From Hyphomicrobiales bacterium (GTDB taxonomy: Bacteria > Pseudomonadota > Alphaproteobacteria > Rhizobiales > Beijerinckiaceae): a stretch of DNA of 64,000 bases. Both the position numbers and the translations under genes were made by a program. The notes below the pieces were generated by a model. It did not search any database. It was not told the origin of the DNA and saw only the letters and a list, made by a program, of their open reading frames with translations. This document shows, piece after piece, positions 35,218-43,300 of this stretch (position 1 is the first letter of the stretch; each line of letters begins with the position of its first letter). The stretch is from NCBI GenBank assembly GCA_930633495.1, contig CAKNFJ010000001.1:1240001-1304000 (forward strand), written 5' to 3'.

Positions 35218-35973
35218 TCACTGGAACGCGCGGCGCACGACCTGTTCGAAGACAGGCTTCGCGGGGCCGGCTTTCTCGATGTCGGCGCGGTGCGCCTCCG
35301 CGCAGTCCAGCGCCAGGCTCAACGGCACCGTGTATTGCGCATGCCCGGTCAGCGCCTCGCCGGCCTCAAGCATGGCGGTGGCGAAAGCCGCAGGCATCGG
35401 GGCCGGTTTCACCGGCTCGTCGAGAGGCGCATCACAAAGCCGTGGCGGCGAGACCACGAGATATTGCCGGCATGTGAAGGGCCTCTCTGCGTAGATGCTG
35501 CAGGCGTCATCGGCAAGGAACGGGCAGACGAGCCTCAGGGCCATGTAGCGTCGCGCCACGGCGCGTGCTTCTTCGCGCGTCATCGCCGGGTCGCGCTGCA
35601 TATAGGTCTCGTAAAGCCCGGCCTCGTGCAGCCGCGCGACATTGGCGGCAAAGGCCTTTCGCACGGAAGTGCCGCGCGGCTCGGGCAATCCTTCGACGAG
35701 CCGCGCCAGAGCATAGGCTTCAGGCGGCGTCACCGGAACCGGCTGGGCACGGCAGCAGGCCGAGCAGCCCTTGGCACAGGATACATGCGCGCCGCCCGCT
35801 TCGGTATGCGCGATCGTCGCGTCGATGACGCGATCGTCCAGCTCACGCAACGCGGGGAGCAATTCATCAAGCCGCGCGGAGCGATCCGGAAGCCTTGCAT
35901 CGATCTGCACGGGCCGGCCGTGCACACGAAGCGCAAGCCGCACGCTTCCGGTGTCTTCGGGATTTCCAGCCAT
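35218..35973 (-). CDS. YkgJ-family cysteine cluster protein
   Basis: 251 residues. The cluster CAKGCSACC (about residues 72-80) and CPFLADDACSIYAERPFTCRQY (about 153-174) is the YkgJ/UPF0153 pattern, a predicted Zn or Fe-S site. Proteins of this family are predicted metal-binding and uncharacterised. ATG 35973 is used rather than TTG/ATG further upstream at 36012 because the shorter form fits the family; the choice is weak. Nothing in the neighbourhood identifies a substrate. Confidence 0.75.
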   Translation of the reverse strand: MAGNPEDTGSVRLALRVHGRPVQIDARLPDRSARLDELLPALRELDDRVIDATIAHTEAGGAHVSCAKGCSACCRAQPVPVTPPEAYALARLVEGLPEPRGTSVRKAFAANVARLHEAGLYETYMQRDPAMTREEARAVARRYMALRLVCPFLADDACSIYAERPFTCRQYLVVSPPRLCDAPLDEPVKPAPMPAAFATAMLEAGEALTGHAQYTVPLSLALDCAEAHRADIEKAGPAKPVFEQVVRRAFQ

Positions 35974-36233
35974 CTTGCAACTCCGGATCCCTGACAGGAG
36001 AGCAGACGCCAAAGGCGAGAGCTCTCCAGGATGACATGAACCCTAAAAGCCCGCTTCCATTCTCAATTTCTCGTGCTCTTCGGCCGTCTTCGAGAGGGCT
36101 GACCGTCGCATCCGGGAGAGCCTGCGACTCCGGCACTGATATCGTCGATGCCTGCAGCTTGCTCGCACCAACAGGAATGCCAACGTTTTTCTTGAGGGCC
36201 CGGGAACACGGGCGAATGCCAGCCAGCGGCAGA

Positions 36234-36263
36234 TACGAAAAAACCGGCCGCTTCGGCCGGCTT
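36234..36263 (-). terminator. Terminator, probably the original tRNA-Thr terminator
   Basis: On the minus strand AAGCCGGCCG, loop AA, CGGCCGGTTTTTTC: a perfect stem with a six-T tract. It lies about 34 bases beyond the tRNA-3'-end-like repeat at 36297, at the normal spacing for a tRNA terminator, outside the island. Before the island inserted, it would have followed the tRNA-Thr gene directly. Confidence 0.7.
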
Positions 36264-36296
36264 ACGAACGCCCGCGCATGCAGGCGGATATGAAAA

Positions 36297-36313
36297 TGGT
36301 GCGCAAGAGGGAG
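36297..36313 (+). other. Candidate att site, tRNA-Thr 3'-end near-copy
   Basis: ATGGTGCGCAAGAGGGA matches the tRNA-Thr 3' end (plus-strand reading TGGTGCCGCAAGAGGGA at 46816-46832) with a one-base deletion in the CC pair, in direct orientation. This is where a tRNA-integrating island leaves its second att copy. The deletion would be tolerated in a non-functional remnant. Confidence 0.65.
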
Positions 36314-36403
36314 CCGATTAATTTGTCTAATAAATTGATTTCATTTGATTATTTTTCGTATGATTTTAATGAGGGCCAACGATAAGGCCAACATTCTGCG
36401 CGT

Positions 36404-39055
36404 CTAGCGGCGAATGTCGATGGCAACTGTCTCGCATCCCCGATCGCGACGCTTCGTCGCAGCCAGATAAGGCCGCAGCTTCGTCGGAATGTCGCTCATC
36501 AGGATCAGTTCGCACTCGACCGTTTCGCCTGCGTCCTTCAACAACGCCAGCTCACCCGCGGGAACGGACGTATCCCAGGCGAAGCTGTCGGACATGAGCG
36601 TCAGCACACTCCGCTTGTAAGCCGTGTCCAGATTGTCGAGCTGATCGCCCTTGGTTTCCAGCACCGTGATACGGGCCCGGCCGTCGCCGCGCTGCACGGC
36701 AAAAATGAAATCTGGATAGATCCGATGTCGCTTCCAGCCCTGAATCGAATATTGCTGTCGCGCGACGTTTCGGTGCCACCAGGTCAACGCCTTCTCGCCG
36801 TCGAGATGCACCGCGACGTTGCGCTCGTCGCCGTTGAAGTCGGCGCGATAGACCGGCGCAAACAAGCTGCGCTCGACCGGTTTGTAGTGATCATCAAGCA
36901 GGGGTGGCGCCGTGTCTGGCTGCGTCGTTTCCACAGTAAACGGCATCCGCCAATTGCGACCGTCGAGGCGCAGGCGAAATTGAATCCGCCCATCTTTGAC
37001 GCCGCCGCGGAATAGCTCTTCGGCCCGCCGGTCGCGTTCCGCTTCAAGGCCACGCCGCAGCTCTTGGATAATGACGCCCGCGGCCCGCCCGATCTTTGCG
37101 GCGCTGAAGCCTCTTGCCGTCAGCCGCTCCAAAGCCCGGCCCACGATGTCACGGCCCACAAAGGGATTCTGCACGATGTCGCTGATCATGCGCACGGCGT
37201 ATGCGGGATCGAACCGCAAGGCTTCCGCGCTCGCCGACACCGCTTCGGCCGCGATCAACTCTTCACCGGCATCTGCAAGAGAGATGCGCTGCAATTGCGC
37301 CTCTGCCTCCTGCACGTTCTCTGGCACAATATCCATGATCGCCGTCGGATCGAAGCCACGCCAATCGATCGCGGAGAGAATGTCGCCTTCATAGTCGAGG
37401 TCGCGCGGCGCTGCGCCTTCGACCATCAGCACCTTGGGCAGATAGATGTCGGTGCTCTTGAACGCCGGCCGCCGTTCGATAGGACGGGACACGTTGGGCG
37501 TCGCGGTAGCGTCCGACGCAGCGAGCTTCACGACGAGATCGCCGAGGCCATCATTCTCCAGCCCCTTCTTGATCGCGCCGACCGCATCGCCGGTCTTGGC
37601 GTGGTGCGTGATGACATGGCATTCGTCGAGTGCCGGAATGTCGGTCTTCATCGCGCCGGGCTGGCGCAGAATGCGGCCGACAAGCTGTGTCAAGGCGGAG
37701 AGATTACTTTGCGCCGCCAGCGCGCACAGCACATAGGCGAAGGGACAATCCCAGCCTTCCTGAAGCGCCGATTTGGTGATGATCGCCCGGACGCGGTTCG
37801 TCGGCGACAGCAGGTCGAGATTTTCGGGTTGGTTGAGGTCGTTGGTCTCGGCCGTCTTCACGGCGATTTCCGCGTCGTCGAAGCCGGCCGTCTTCAGCCA
37901 GTCGCGCACGTCCTCCGCATGGATGAAGCCGGCGCCACGCTGCTCTTTGCCTGTGCGCTCGACCTGAATGAGGGCGATCGGCCGAATATAGCGGTTTGTT
38001 TCCGCGCGTAGCGTCGCCGCATGCCTGTCGAGTTCGGCGAGCTTCAGGACGGCGGCGTTCAGCGTCGCCTTCCAGTCGTCGCCCTGGCGCGGGTCCAGGT
38101 TGAGCGGCATCTTGATCATGCCCTCCAGGTCCAGCTCCTTGCCCGTCACCTCCACCAACACATTCTGGAAGCGCGCAGGCGCCGGGTTCTTGCCGCCTTT
38201 GGCTTCAATGTCCTTCGGGGTCGCCGTCAACTCCAGCACGAAACAGGGATTGAAGCCGTAGAGCGTCCGGAAGGCGAGATCGGACGTGGCGCGGTGCCCT
38301 TCGTCCATGACGACGACGGGCCGGATGATGCGCAGGGCGTTGCCGAGCGAGTCCTTCACCATCGGGAAGAAGTCGTCATAGGCGTCGAGGTTGGGAATGG
38401 CGGCGATCAACGCCTTGTGCTTGTCCTGCTCCGCTTCGGGCGGCGCAAAGCCATGCACGTCCCCTCGGTCTCGGAAGATGCGTAGCGTCTCGTTGGTTTC
38501 GCGATTGGCGGATTGTAGCATCAGGAGCATCACACAAAGCTGCTCCTCCACATCGCGGGCGTCGAGCCGGTCGCCCTTTTCCATGATCCGCACACGGTTC
38601 GCCGCCGCCCGGTCCAGCATCTGCCGATAGGGATGCTGCCGGTCGGCGAGATGTTTCAGCGTCTGCGCGTAGATCGCTTCATTCGGCACGATCCACAGCA
38701 CGAAGCCGGTATTGCGGTTGAGATAGCGGCCGAAGACGCGCGAGATGGCCTGCACGGCCAGCAACGTCTTGCCGCCGCCGGTGGGCACCTTCAGCACGGC
38801 GTTGGGCACAGCGCGACCGACACCGTCAGCGCGCGGCGAATAGGGAATGGGGAAGCGCGATACCGGCAGCTTGCCAGCCTTCCGCAGCGCCTCCCATGTC
38901 TCAGCCGGGAAATCCGGCACCGGCAGCTTCAGTTGGGGCCTTTCCGCAGCCAGTTTCGCGATGGCGTCGGCATTCGCCTTTTCCGCCTTCAAGGCGTCTA
39001 GATAGGCGTCGAGCGTGGTCAGCACCCGGTCCTGATAGTCGAGCTGGCGCAGCAC
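36404..39055 (-). CDS. res: Type III restriction enzyme, restriction/helicase subunit (Res)
   Basis: 883 residues. Superfamily 2 helicase motifs: Walker A VPTGGGKT (91-97), DEGH box (251-254), TATP (277-280), and motif VI QLVGRILRQPG (458-467). A PD-(D/E)xK nuclease site is in the C-terminus: Asp782 in PDFIFAV, Glu800 and Lys802 in VLETKGD. It forms the ATP-dependent cleavage complex with Mod, cutting DNA when two inverted unmethylated sites are found. GTG 39055, with GGAG 8 bases upstream, lies 3 bases after the Mod stop, so the two are translationally linked. Every catalytic block appears intact. Confidence 0.92.
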   Translation of the reverse strand: MLRQLDYQDRVLTTLDAYLDALKAEKANADAIAKLAAERPQLKLPVPDFPAETWEALRKAGKLPVSRFPIPYSPRADGVGRAVPNAVLKVPTGGGKTLLAVQAISRVFGRYLNRNTGFVLWIVPNEAIYAQTLKHLADRQHPYRQMLDRAAANRVRIMEKGDRLDARDVEEQLCVMLLMLQSANRETNETLRIFRDRGDVHGFAPPEAEQDKHKALIAAIPNLDAYDDFFPMVKDSLGNALRIIRPVVVMDEGHRATSDLAFRTLYGFNPCFVLELTATPKDIEAKGGKNPAPARFQNVLVEVTGKELDLEGMIKMPLNLDPRQGDDWKATLNAAVLKLAELDRHAATLRAETNRYIRPIALIQVERTGKEQRGAGFIHAEDVRDWLKTAGFDDAEIAVKTAETNDLNQPENLDLLSPTNRVRAIITKSALQEGWDCPFAYVLCALAAQSNLSALTQLVGRILRQPGAMKTDIPALDECHVITHHAKTGDAVGAIKKGLENDGLGDLVVKLAASDATATPNVSRPIERRPAFKSTDIYLPKVLMVEGAAPRDLDYEGDILSAIDWRGFDPTAIMDIVPENVQEAEAQLQRISLADAGEELIAAEAVSASAEALRFDPAYAVRMISDIVQNPFVGRDIVGRALERLTARGFSAAKIGRAAGVIIQELRRGLEAERDRRAEELFRGGVKDGRIQFRLRLDGRNWRMPFTVETTQPDTAPPLLDDHYKPVERSLFAPVYRADFNGDERNVAVHLDGEKALTWWHRNVARQQYSIQGWKRHRIYPDFIFAVQRGDGRARITVLETKGDQLDNLDTAYKRSVLTLMSDSFAWDTSVPAGELALLKDAGETVECELILMSDIPTKLRPYLAATKRRDRGCETVAIDIRR

Positions 39056-39058
39056 CCG

Positions 39059-40900
39059 TCAGCTCCGTTCGATGCGGTAGAGCGCGAAGGGCAAGGGCAC
39101 GAATTCGACCGGCACGCCGTTCTCGGCGAGCACCTTCTGGCTGACGAAGCGCGCCGGGGCGAAGACGAGATGCTTCGCCTGCGGGTCCTTTGCCACGAAG
39201 CCCCTGGCGCGGGACAGCGTCAGGGCCGCGTCGGGCGATTTCAGCCAGTCGAGATCGGGCCGATAGATCAGCCAGAGATGTTGACCATCGACCGCGCCGA
39301 GATAGCCTTCCGCCTCCGCCATCCCAGCCGGATCGAAGGCGCGATTGGTCGCCATGTTGAAGAGCGCCGCCCCCAACGCAGCAAAGGACGGCAGCGTTTC
39401 ACCGGACAGGATTTTGTCTAGTTCGACCGGCGGCCCCAGCGTGCAGTAGGTGAAGCTGCCGCCGAGCCCTTCCGTTCGCTCGGCAATGGACTTCTCGCCA
39501 GTGACGATCAGTTCGCCGTCCCTGATGTCCTTCTTGATCCGATCGTACTCATGACCATGGAGGTTTTCGATGGCCTGCACCTTGTGGACTAGCGCGTTGG
39601 CTTTTTCGATCGCGCGCCAATTGAGCTTCTCTCGCATCAACTCGGTGCGCTGGCTGCCGGTGAAAGCGTACCCACTCATGACTTGTCGCACGCGCTCAGC
39701 GGTGAGCCCGTCAGCGTAATCCTCGCCTTCGACAAGGATGAAGCGCCGACTACCACCGTCTCGCTTGTTCGCTTCGAGGACGGCATGGGCTGTGGTGCCC
39801 GAACCTGCGAACGAGTCCAAAACGATCGACGTTCTGGAAGCAGCAATCTGGACTATGCGGTCTAGTAAACGACGGGGCTTGGGAGTCACGAAGACGTCGT
39901 CTTCATCACTCCCGTTATCCGACTTTTCATCCTGATCGGCGAACCGCTCAGGAATTATCTTGTTCAATTCGGACTTTGAATTGCGGGTACTGCCGACCTC
40001 CTGCCACCGCCACAAGGTTTGGGGCACGACGCCGTCTCTGACCTCGCTCAGGAAACGCTTGATATTCGGTGCCGACTTGCCGTCCTCGCCCCACCAAATC
40101 CTCTTGTCTGCATCCAATTTCCAGAAATTTTCCTCACTGACGGTCCAGTAGCGTCCGCGCGGCGGGCCTTCGATGAGCGGCCCATTCGGTATCTGGATCG
40201 AGTAGACGCCCTTGGAATAGTAATTCCGAGCATCAAGATCACTCAACATCCATGGACCACGCGGATCGTTGTCAAAATTCTGATAACGCGCAATCATTGC
40301 CTCGCTGCGAGGCACCAAATTTGGCCTCCAGAGGTTTTTGTCTTTCGCGTACACAAGTATATAATCATGATCTACACTGAAATGCTGAGCCGTATTTTTT
40401 GGGCTATCCGCCTTATGCCAAATTACATTAGCAACGAAATTCTCTTCACCAAAAATTTCGTCGCAAATCGAGCGCGCGCGATGAATCTCGTTATCGTCCA
40501 AGGTCATCCAAAAGCTGCCGCCTTCCGCCAGAAGCTCGTGTAGCAATCGAAGACGCGGCCACATCATGGCACACCATTTGTCGTGGCGTAGGCCGTCCTC
40601 AATGCCGATCGGATTAGCCGCGAGCCATTCCTTGATCAGCGGCGAATTGACGTTGTCGTTATAGCTCCAGCCTTCATTGCCGGTGTTGTAGGGCGGATCG
40701 ATGAAGATGCAGTCGACCTTGCCGGCATAGAGCGGCATTAGGGCCTTTAGCCCGAGCAGATTATCGCCATGGATGATTAGATTTCCGTCGAGCGCGACCG
40801 AGCCAATGCCCTTATCGGGTTGCGGAACAAGCGGCCGAAAGGGCACGGCAAGGTGGTGGTTATAGACGAATTCCTTGCCCTTGAACGACAGTTCGGTCAC
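39059..40900 (-). CDS. mod: Type III restriction-modification DNA methyltransferase (Mod)
   Basis: 613 residues, beta-class N6-adenine methyltransferase: catalytic DPPY (68-71) comes before SAM site FAGSGTT (364-370). The middle, about 170-345, should hold the target recognition domain. Methylates an asymmetric site on one strand, protecting the host and giving the restriction complex its specificity. It starts at GTG 40900 with GGAG 9 bases upstream. The part encoding about residues 140-340 is more AT-rich than the ends, a common pattern when a recognition domain has been exchanged. It is co-oriented with res. Confidence 0.9.
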   Translation of the reverse strand: MTELSFKGKEFVYNHHLAVPFRPLVPQPDKGIGSVALDGNLIIHGDNLLGLKALMPLYAGKVDCIFIDPPYNTGNEGWSYNDNVNSPLIKEWLAANPIGIEDGLRHDKWCAMMWPRLRLLHELLAEGGSFWMTLDDNEIHRARSICDEIFGEENFVANVIWHKADSPKNTAQHFSVDHDYILVYAKDKNLWRPNLVPRSEAMIARYQNFDNDPRGPWMLSDLDARNYYSKGVYSIQIPNGPLIEGPPRGRYWTVSEENFWKLDADKRIWWGEDGKSAPNIKRFLSEVRDGVVPQTLWRWQEVGSTRNSKSELNKIIPERFADQDEKSDNGSDEDDVFVTPKPRRLLDRIVQIAASRTSIVLDSFAGSGTTAHAVLEANKRDGGSRRFILVEGEDYADGLTAERVRQVMSGYAFTGSQRTELMREKLNWRAIEKANALVHKVQAIENLHGHEYDRIKKDIRDGELIVTGEKSIAERTEGLGGSFTYCTLGPPVELDKILSGETLPSFAALGAALFNMATNRAFDPAGMAEAEGYLGAVDGQHLWLIYRPDLDWLKSPDAALTLSRARGFVAKDPQAKHLVFAPARFVSQKVLAENGVPVEFVPLPFALYRIERS

Positions 40901-41019
40901 GCCCCGGCACTCCGCAAATCAGCCCCGGCCAGACATAGCATCGAACGGCAGCGCTGGCACAAGCGGTGGTTGACCGCCTCGGTGCCGGCTTGCACATTGG
41001 CTTTGCGGAGCGGGACGAC

Positions 41020-41349
41020 ATGGCAGCGAAACCTCATCGGCTGACATTGGCGCGAAAGGACTGGCTCGACGCCATCGCCTTCGGCGCCACGCATTTCAAA
41101 GCCTATCCGCACCAACTCGTGACGCTGGAGAGCGAAGGACGCAACCTGCTCTTCGTCACGCGCAATGGCGAGTTCCCGATCGCCGCCGCCGGCACCTGGC
41201 CGACACCGGTCAAGCTCCGCGCCACCGACCTGCGCAGCCGGCCTTGGGATTTCCTGCCGGACGCCCCGCTGACGCTGACATTCGATGGCGCGCGCATCAC
41301 GATCGGAACCGTCGATCGAACCATCGCGGTGCCGGCCAAGCCGGGCTGA
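41020..41349 (+). CDS. Island protein of unknown function, 109 residues
   Basis: MAAKPHRLTLARKDWLDAIA begins the preferred frame (GGAG 9 bases before ATG 41020); the frame can start at GTG 40966. Sequence is beta-rich with W-P-V (TWPTPVKLRATDLRS), DFLPDAPLTLTFDGARITIG. No family recognised. No signal peptide or membrane segment. It diverges from mod across 119 bases and converges on an integrase. Opposite-strand frame at 40897-41391 is rejected. Confidence 0.6.
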   Translation: MAAKPHRLTLARKDWLDAIAFGATHFKAYPHQLVTLESEGRNLLFVTRNGEFPIAAAGTWPTPVKLRATDLRSRPWDFLPDAPLTLTFDGARITIGTVDRTIAVPAKPG

Positions 41350-41380
41350 ATGACCGGGCGATCTGCGCCAGCGCAGCCCT

Positions 41381-42487
41381 TCAGGAAGCACGACGCCGCA
41401 AGATAGCCGCCGCGGCCGTCATGATCTGATCTTCCGACATGCAGCCGGGATTGCGAGCCCCACCGGGACGCAGCCCGGCGAAGATTTCGGCCTGACGACG
41501 GCCGGGCACTTCGCCGTAATGCGTGAAGGTGGTATCGAGCTTCTCGTGCCCCAAGTTCTGGCTCCAGGCCTTGTGCTCCTCCAACGTGGCGCAGACTTCG
41601 TGCTGGTATGCGGCCAGCGTCTTCCGCAGCGAATGCGGATTGAAATGGGGCAAGCCGGCGGCGCCGAAGGCTTGGCGGAAGATGCGCCGGATCGGCTCGG
41701 CCGATGCCCAGCCATGGCGGCTCAGTCCGGCGGGACTAAATCCGCCATCGGGCCCGATGCCCATCTCGGTCGCCGGAAACAGCGGATCGTCCGGCCCGAA
41801 CAAGAGCACCGTCTTCAGAAAAGCGACCCAGTCGGAAATGATGGCTTCGAGGTCGCCCCCGACCGGGAAGAACCACGTCGTATAGGTCTTGCTGAATTTG
41901 GTCCGGACGCCATCGCGCGGCTCATGCGCGATCGTTCGCGCTCCCAGGTCGACATGCTTCAGGCGGAAGCTCGCAATCGCGTTGTCACGCGCGCCGCTCA
42001 CCAGGGCGAAGGCGATCACCGCGCGGTCACGCTTCTGAGTGTCCGTCTCTGCCCGCATTCCCCGCACCACGCGCAGAACCATCGCGACGCTCGGTGCAGG
42101 CCGATCGCGCTTGGCTGTGGCGATCCGCGCATCCTTGGTTGACGGATTGAAATACTCGACATCGCCATAACTCAGGCGGCGATATCCCTGTCGGCCGACA
42201 AGCCAGTGAAAGAACGCCTTCACGGCCATCAGCCGGGCATGGATCGTCGCTGTGGCCAGCGGTGCCTTAGTTTCGGGGTGGCGTAGCTCGGAAAGCTGGC
42301 GCTTGAAGGCCCGAGCCTGCTCGATATGGAACAGGGCGAAGTCCTTGTGCCCGGTCGAGACCTCGAAGGCGGCGATAGCGGCCATCGCCTGATCCTGCGT
42401 CGGCTTCGAGCGGCCCTGCGCTTCGGACAGGTAGATTAGGTAATCGCGCTTGATGCGCTCGTTTTTTGGGTTGCGCTTTCGCATCAT
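41381..42487 (-). CDS. Tyrosine recombinase/integrase (second integrase of the island)
   Basis: 368 residues. Catalytic tetrad blocks: Arg in LVSGARDNAI, HSLRKTL (H-x-x-R), and LGHEKLDTTFTHYG with His and the nucleophile Tyr. The N-terminal SAM-like core-binding domain covers about residues 15-110. AAAGGA 5 bases before ATG 42487. It is preceded by the HTH/zinc-ribbon and excisionase-like genes in the same direction, a compact recombination module. No tRNA is adjacent, so this may be a different, possibly nested, element from the tRNA-proximal integrase. Confidence 0.88.
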   Translation of the reverse strand: MMRKRNPKNERIKRDYLIYLSEAQGRSKPTQDQAMAAIAAFEVSTGHKDFALFHIEQARAFKRQLSELRHPETKAPLATATIHARLMAVKAFFHWLVGRQGYRRLSYGDVEYFNPSTKDARIATAKRDRPAPSVAMVLRVVRGMRAETDTQKRDRAVIAFALVSGARDNAIASFRLKHVDLGARTIAHEPRDGVRTKFSKTYTTWFFPVGGDLEAIISDWVAFLKTVLLFGPDDPLFPATEMGIGPDGGFSPAGLSRHGWASAEPIRRIFRQAFGAAGLPHFNPHSLRKTLAAYQHEVCATLEEHKAWSQNLGHEKLDTTFTHYGEVPGRRQAEIFAGLRPGGARNPGCMSEDQIMTAAAAILRRRAS

Positions 42488-42529
42488 TGTTCCTTTCGGC
42501 GGGAATGCGACATTTGGACAGGGCACGCT

Positions 42530-42964
42530 TCACTCACCTATGCGTGCGGGTGCCTGCCTGATCGCCACATCCAGAGCAGTGCGAAGGTCATCCAATTTCG
42601 TCAGGGACACCCGTTTGTGCATTGGCCCCAGGCACTCGCAGCACAGCGCGTGGAGGTTGCCAGTGGAGCCCGAGCCGACATGCAGGTCCGCCATTCCGCC
42701 GGCCGGCTCGCGAGGCTTGCGGCAATGGAAGCAGTAGCATTCGGACAGCCGACATTTCTGTCCCACAGCCTTCCGCGCGGCATGGAAGGCGATCAGGTCG
42801 GCGCCATGGACCAGATACGGCTTTTTCTCCGCCATGACCGGAAGCCCAGCCTTGATCCATCGTTCCACCGTGGTCCGGCACTTGCGCAGGGCGAAGGCGA
42901 TTTCGGCAATGCTGTAGGATTGGTGCTTGCTGACGCCGCGCAGCACCGCGCCGCGACGAGACAT
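42530..42964 (-). CDS. HTH plus zinc-ribbon protein of integrase module
   Basis: 144 residues. An N-terminal helix-turn-helix (YSIAEIAFALRKCRTTVERW, residues 17-36) is followed by a four-cysteine zinc site: ECYCFHCRKP (CxxC) and LHALCCECLGP (CxxC), about 30 residues apart. Its function is unknown; its setting between an excisionase-like gene and an integrase gene suggests a directionality or transcription factor. It overlaps nothing and starts 3 bases after the excisionase-like gene ends. Confidence 0.65.
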   Translation of the reverse strand: MSRRGAVLRGVSKHQSYSIAEIAFALRKCRTTVERWIKAGLPVMAEKKPYLVHGADLIAFHAARKAVGQKCRLSECYCFHCRKPREPAGGMADLHVGSGSTGNLHALCCECLGPMHKRVSLTKLDDLRTALDVAIRQAPARIGE

Positions 42965-42967
42965 GGA

Positions 42968-43168
42968 TCAGCGCTCGTCCGGGTGCGTCGCAACGGCGGC
43001 GAGACTGTCGATGTAGCGCTGTAACTCGCTGGCACGGATGAAGGTGCGGCGGCCGTTGCGGATGACGGCAAGCCTGCCGGCAGTCACCTCGGCATAGCCC
43101 TTGGTGCGGCGCATGCCGGCCATGGCAAAGGCGTCGACGACGGGGATCAGACGATCGATATCGGACAT
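42968..43168 (-). CDS. Small excisionase/AlpA-like helix-turn-helix protein
   Basis: 66 residues, compatible with recombination directionality factors. RLIPVVDAFAMAGMRRTKGY holds the HTH; GRLAVIRNGRRTFIRASELQ is the MerR-like wing with the invariant RRTFI-x-x-SELQRYI pattern of AlpA/excisionase proteins. It starts at ATG 43168 (weak ribosome-binding site). First of a three-gene recombination module with the HTH/zinc protein and integrase. Confidence 0.7.
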   Translation of the reverse strand: MSDIDRLIPVVDAFAMAGMRRTKGYAEVTAGRLAVIRNGRRTFIRASELQRYIDSLAAVATHPDER

Positions 43169-43300
43169 GGCGGTTTTCCATTCGTGTCCGCATGAGCATC
43201 GGCGGACGGGAATGGACAGATGCGACGGGCAGGCTCGAAGCTGAACCGATTGGCGACAATCCACGCCGTTTGACGCCAAATGACGCGATTTGACGACGAT

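Larger units (their letters stand above)
35974..36403. other. Gap upstream of YkgJ containing the island's left border
   Basis: 430 bases with no supportable gene. From left to right it holds the YkgJ leader, a terminator at 36234-36263, the tRNA-like repeat at 36297-36313 and an AT-rich stretch (36315-36375) between that repeat and the stop of the type III restriction subunit. The AT-rich stretch belongs to the island. Confidence 0.6.

Noticed and set aside
36013..36293. Small open frames in the YkgJ/island gap
   Set aside because: No ribosome-binding site or conserved look; the region is leader, terminator and att remnant.
40897..41391. 164-residue minus-strand frame opposite the 109-residue island gene
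   Set aside because: No recognisable protein and a poorer start; the plus-strand frame has a ribosome-binding site.
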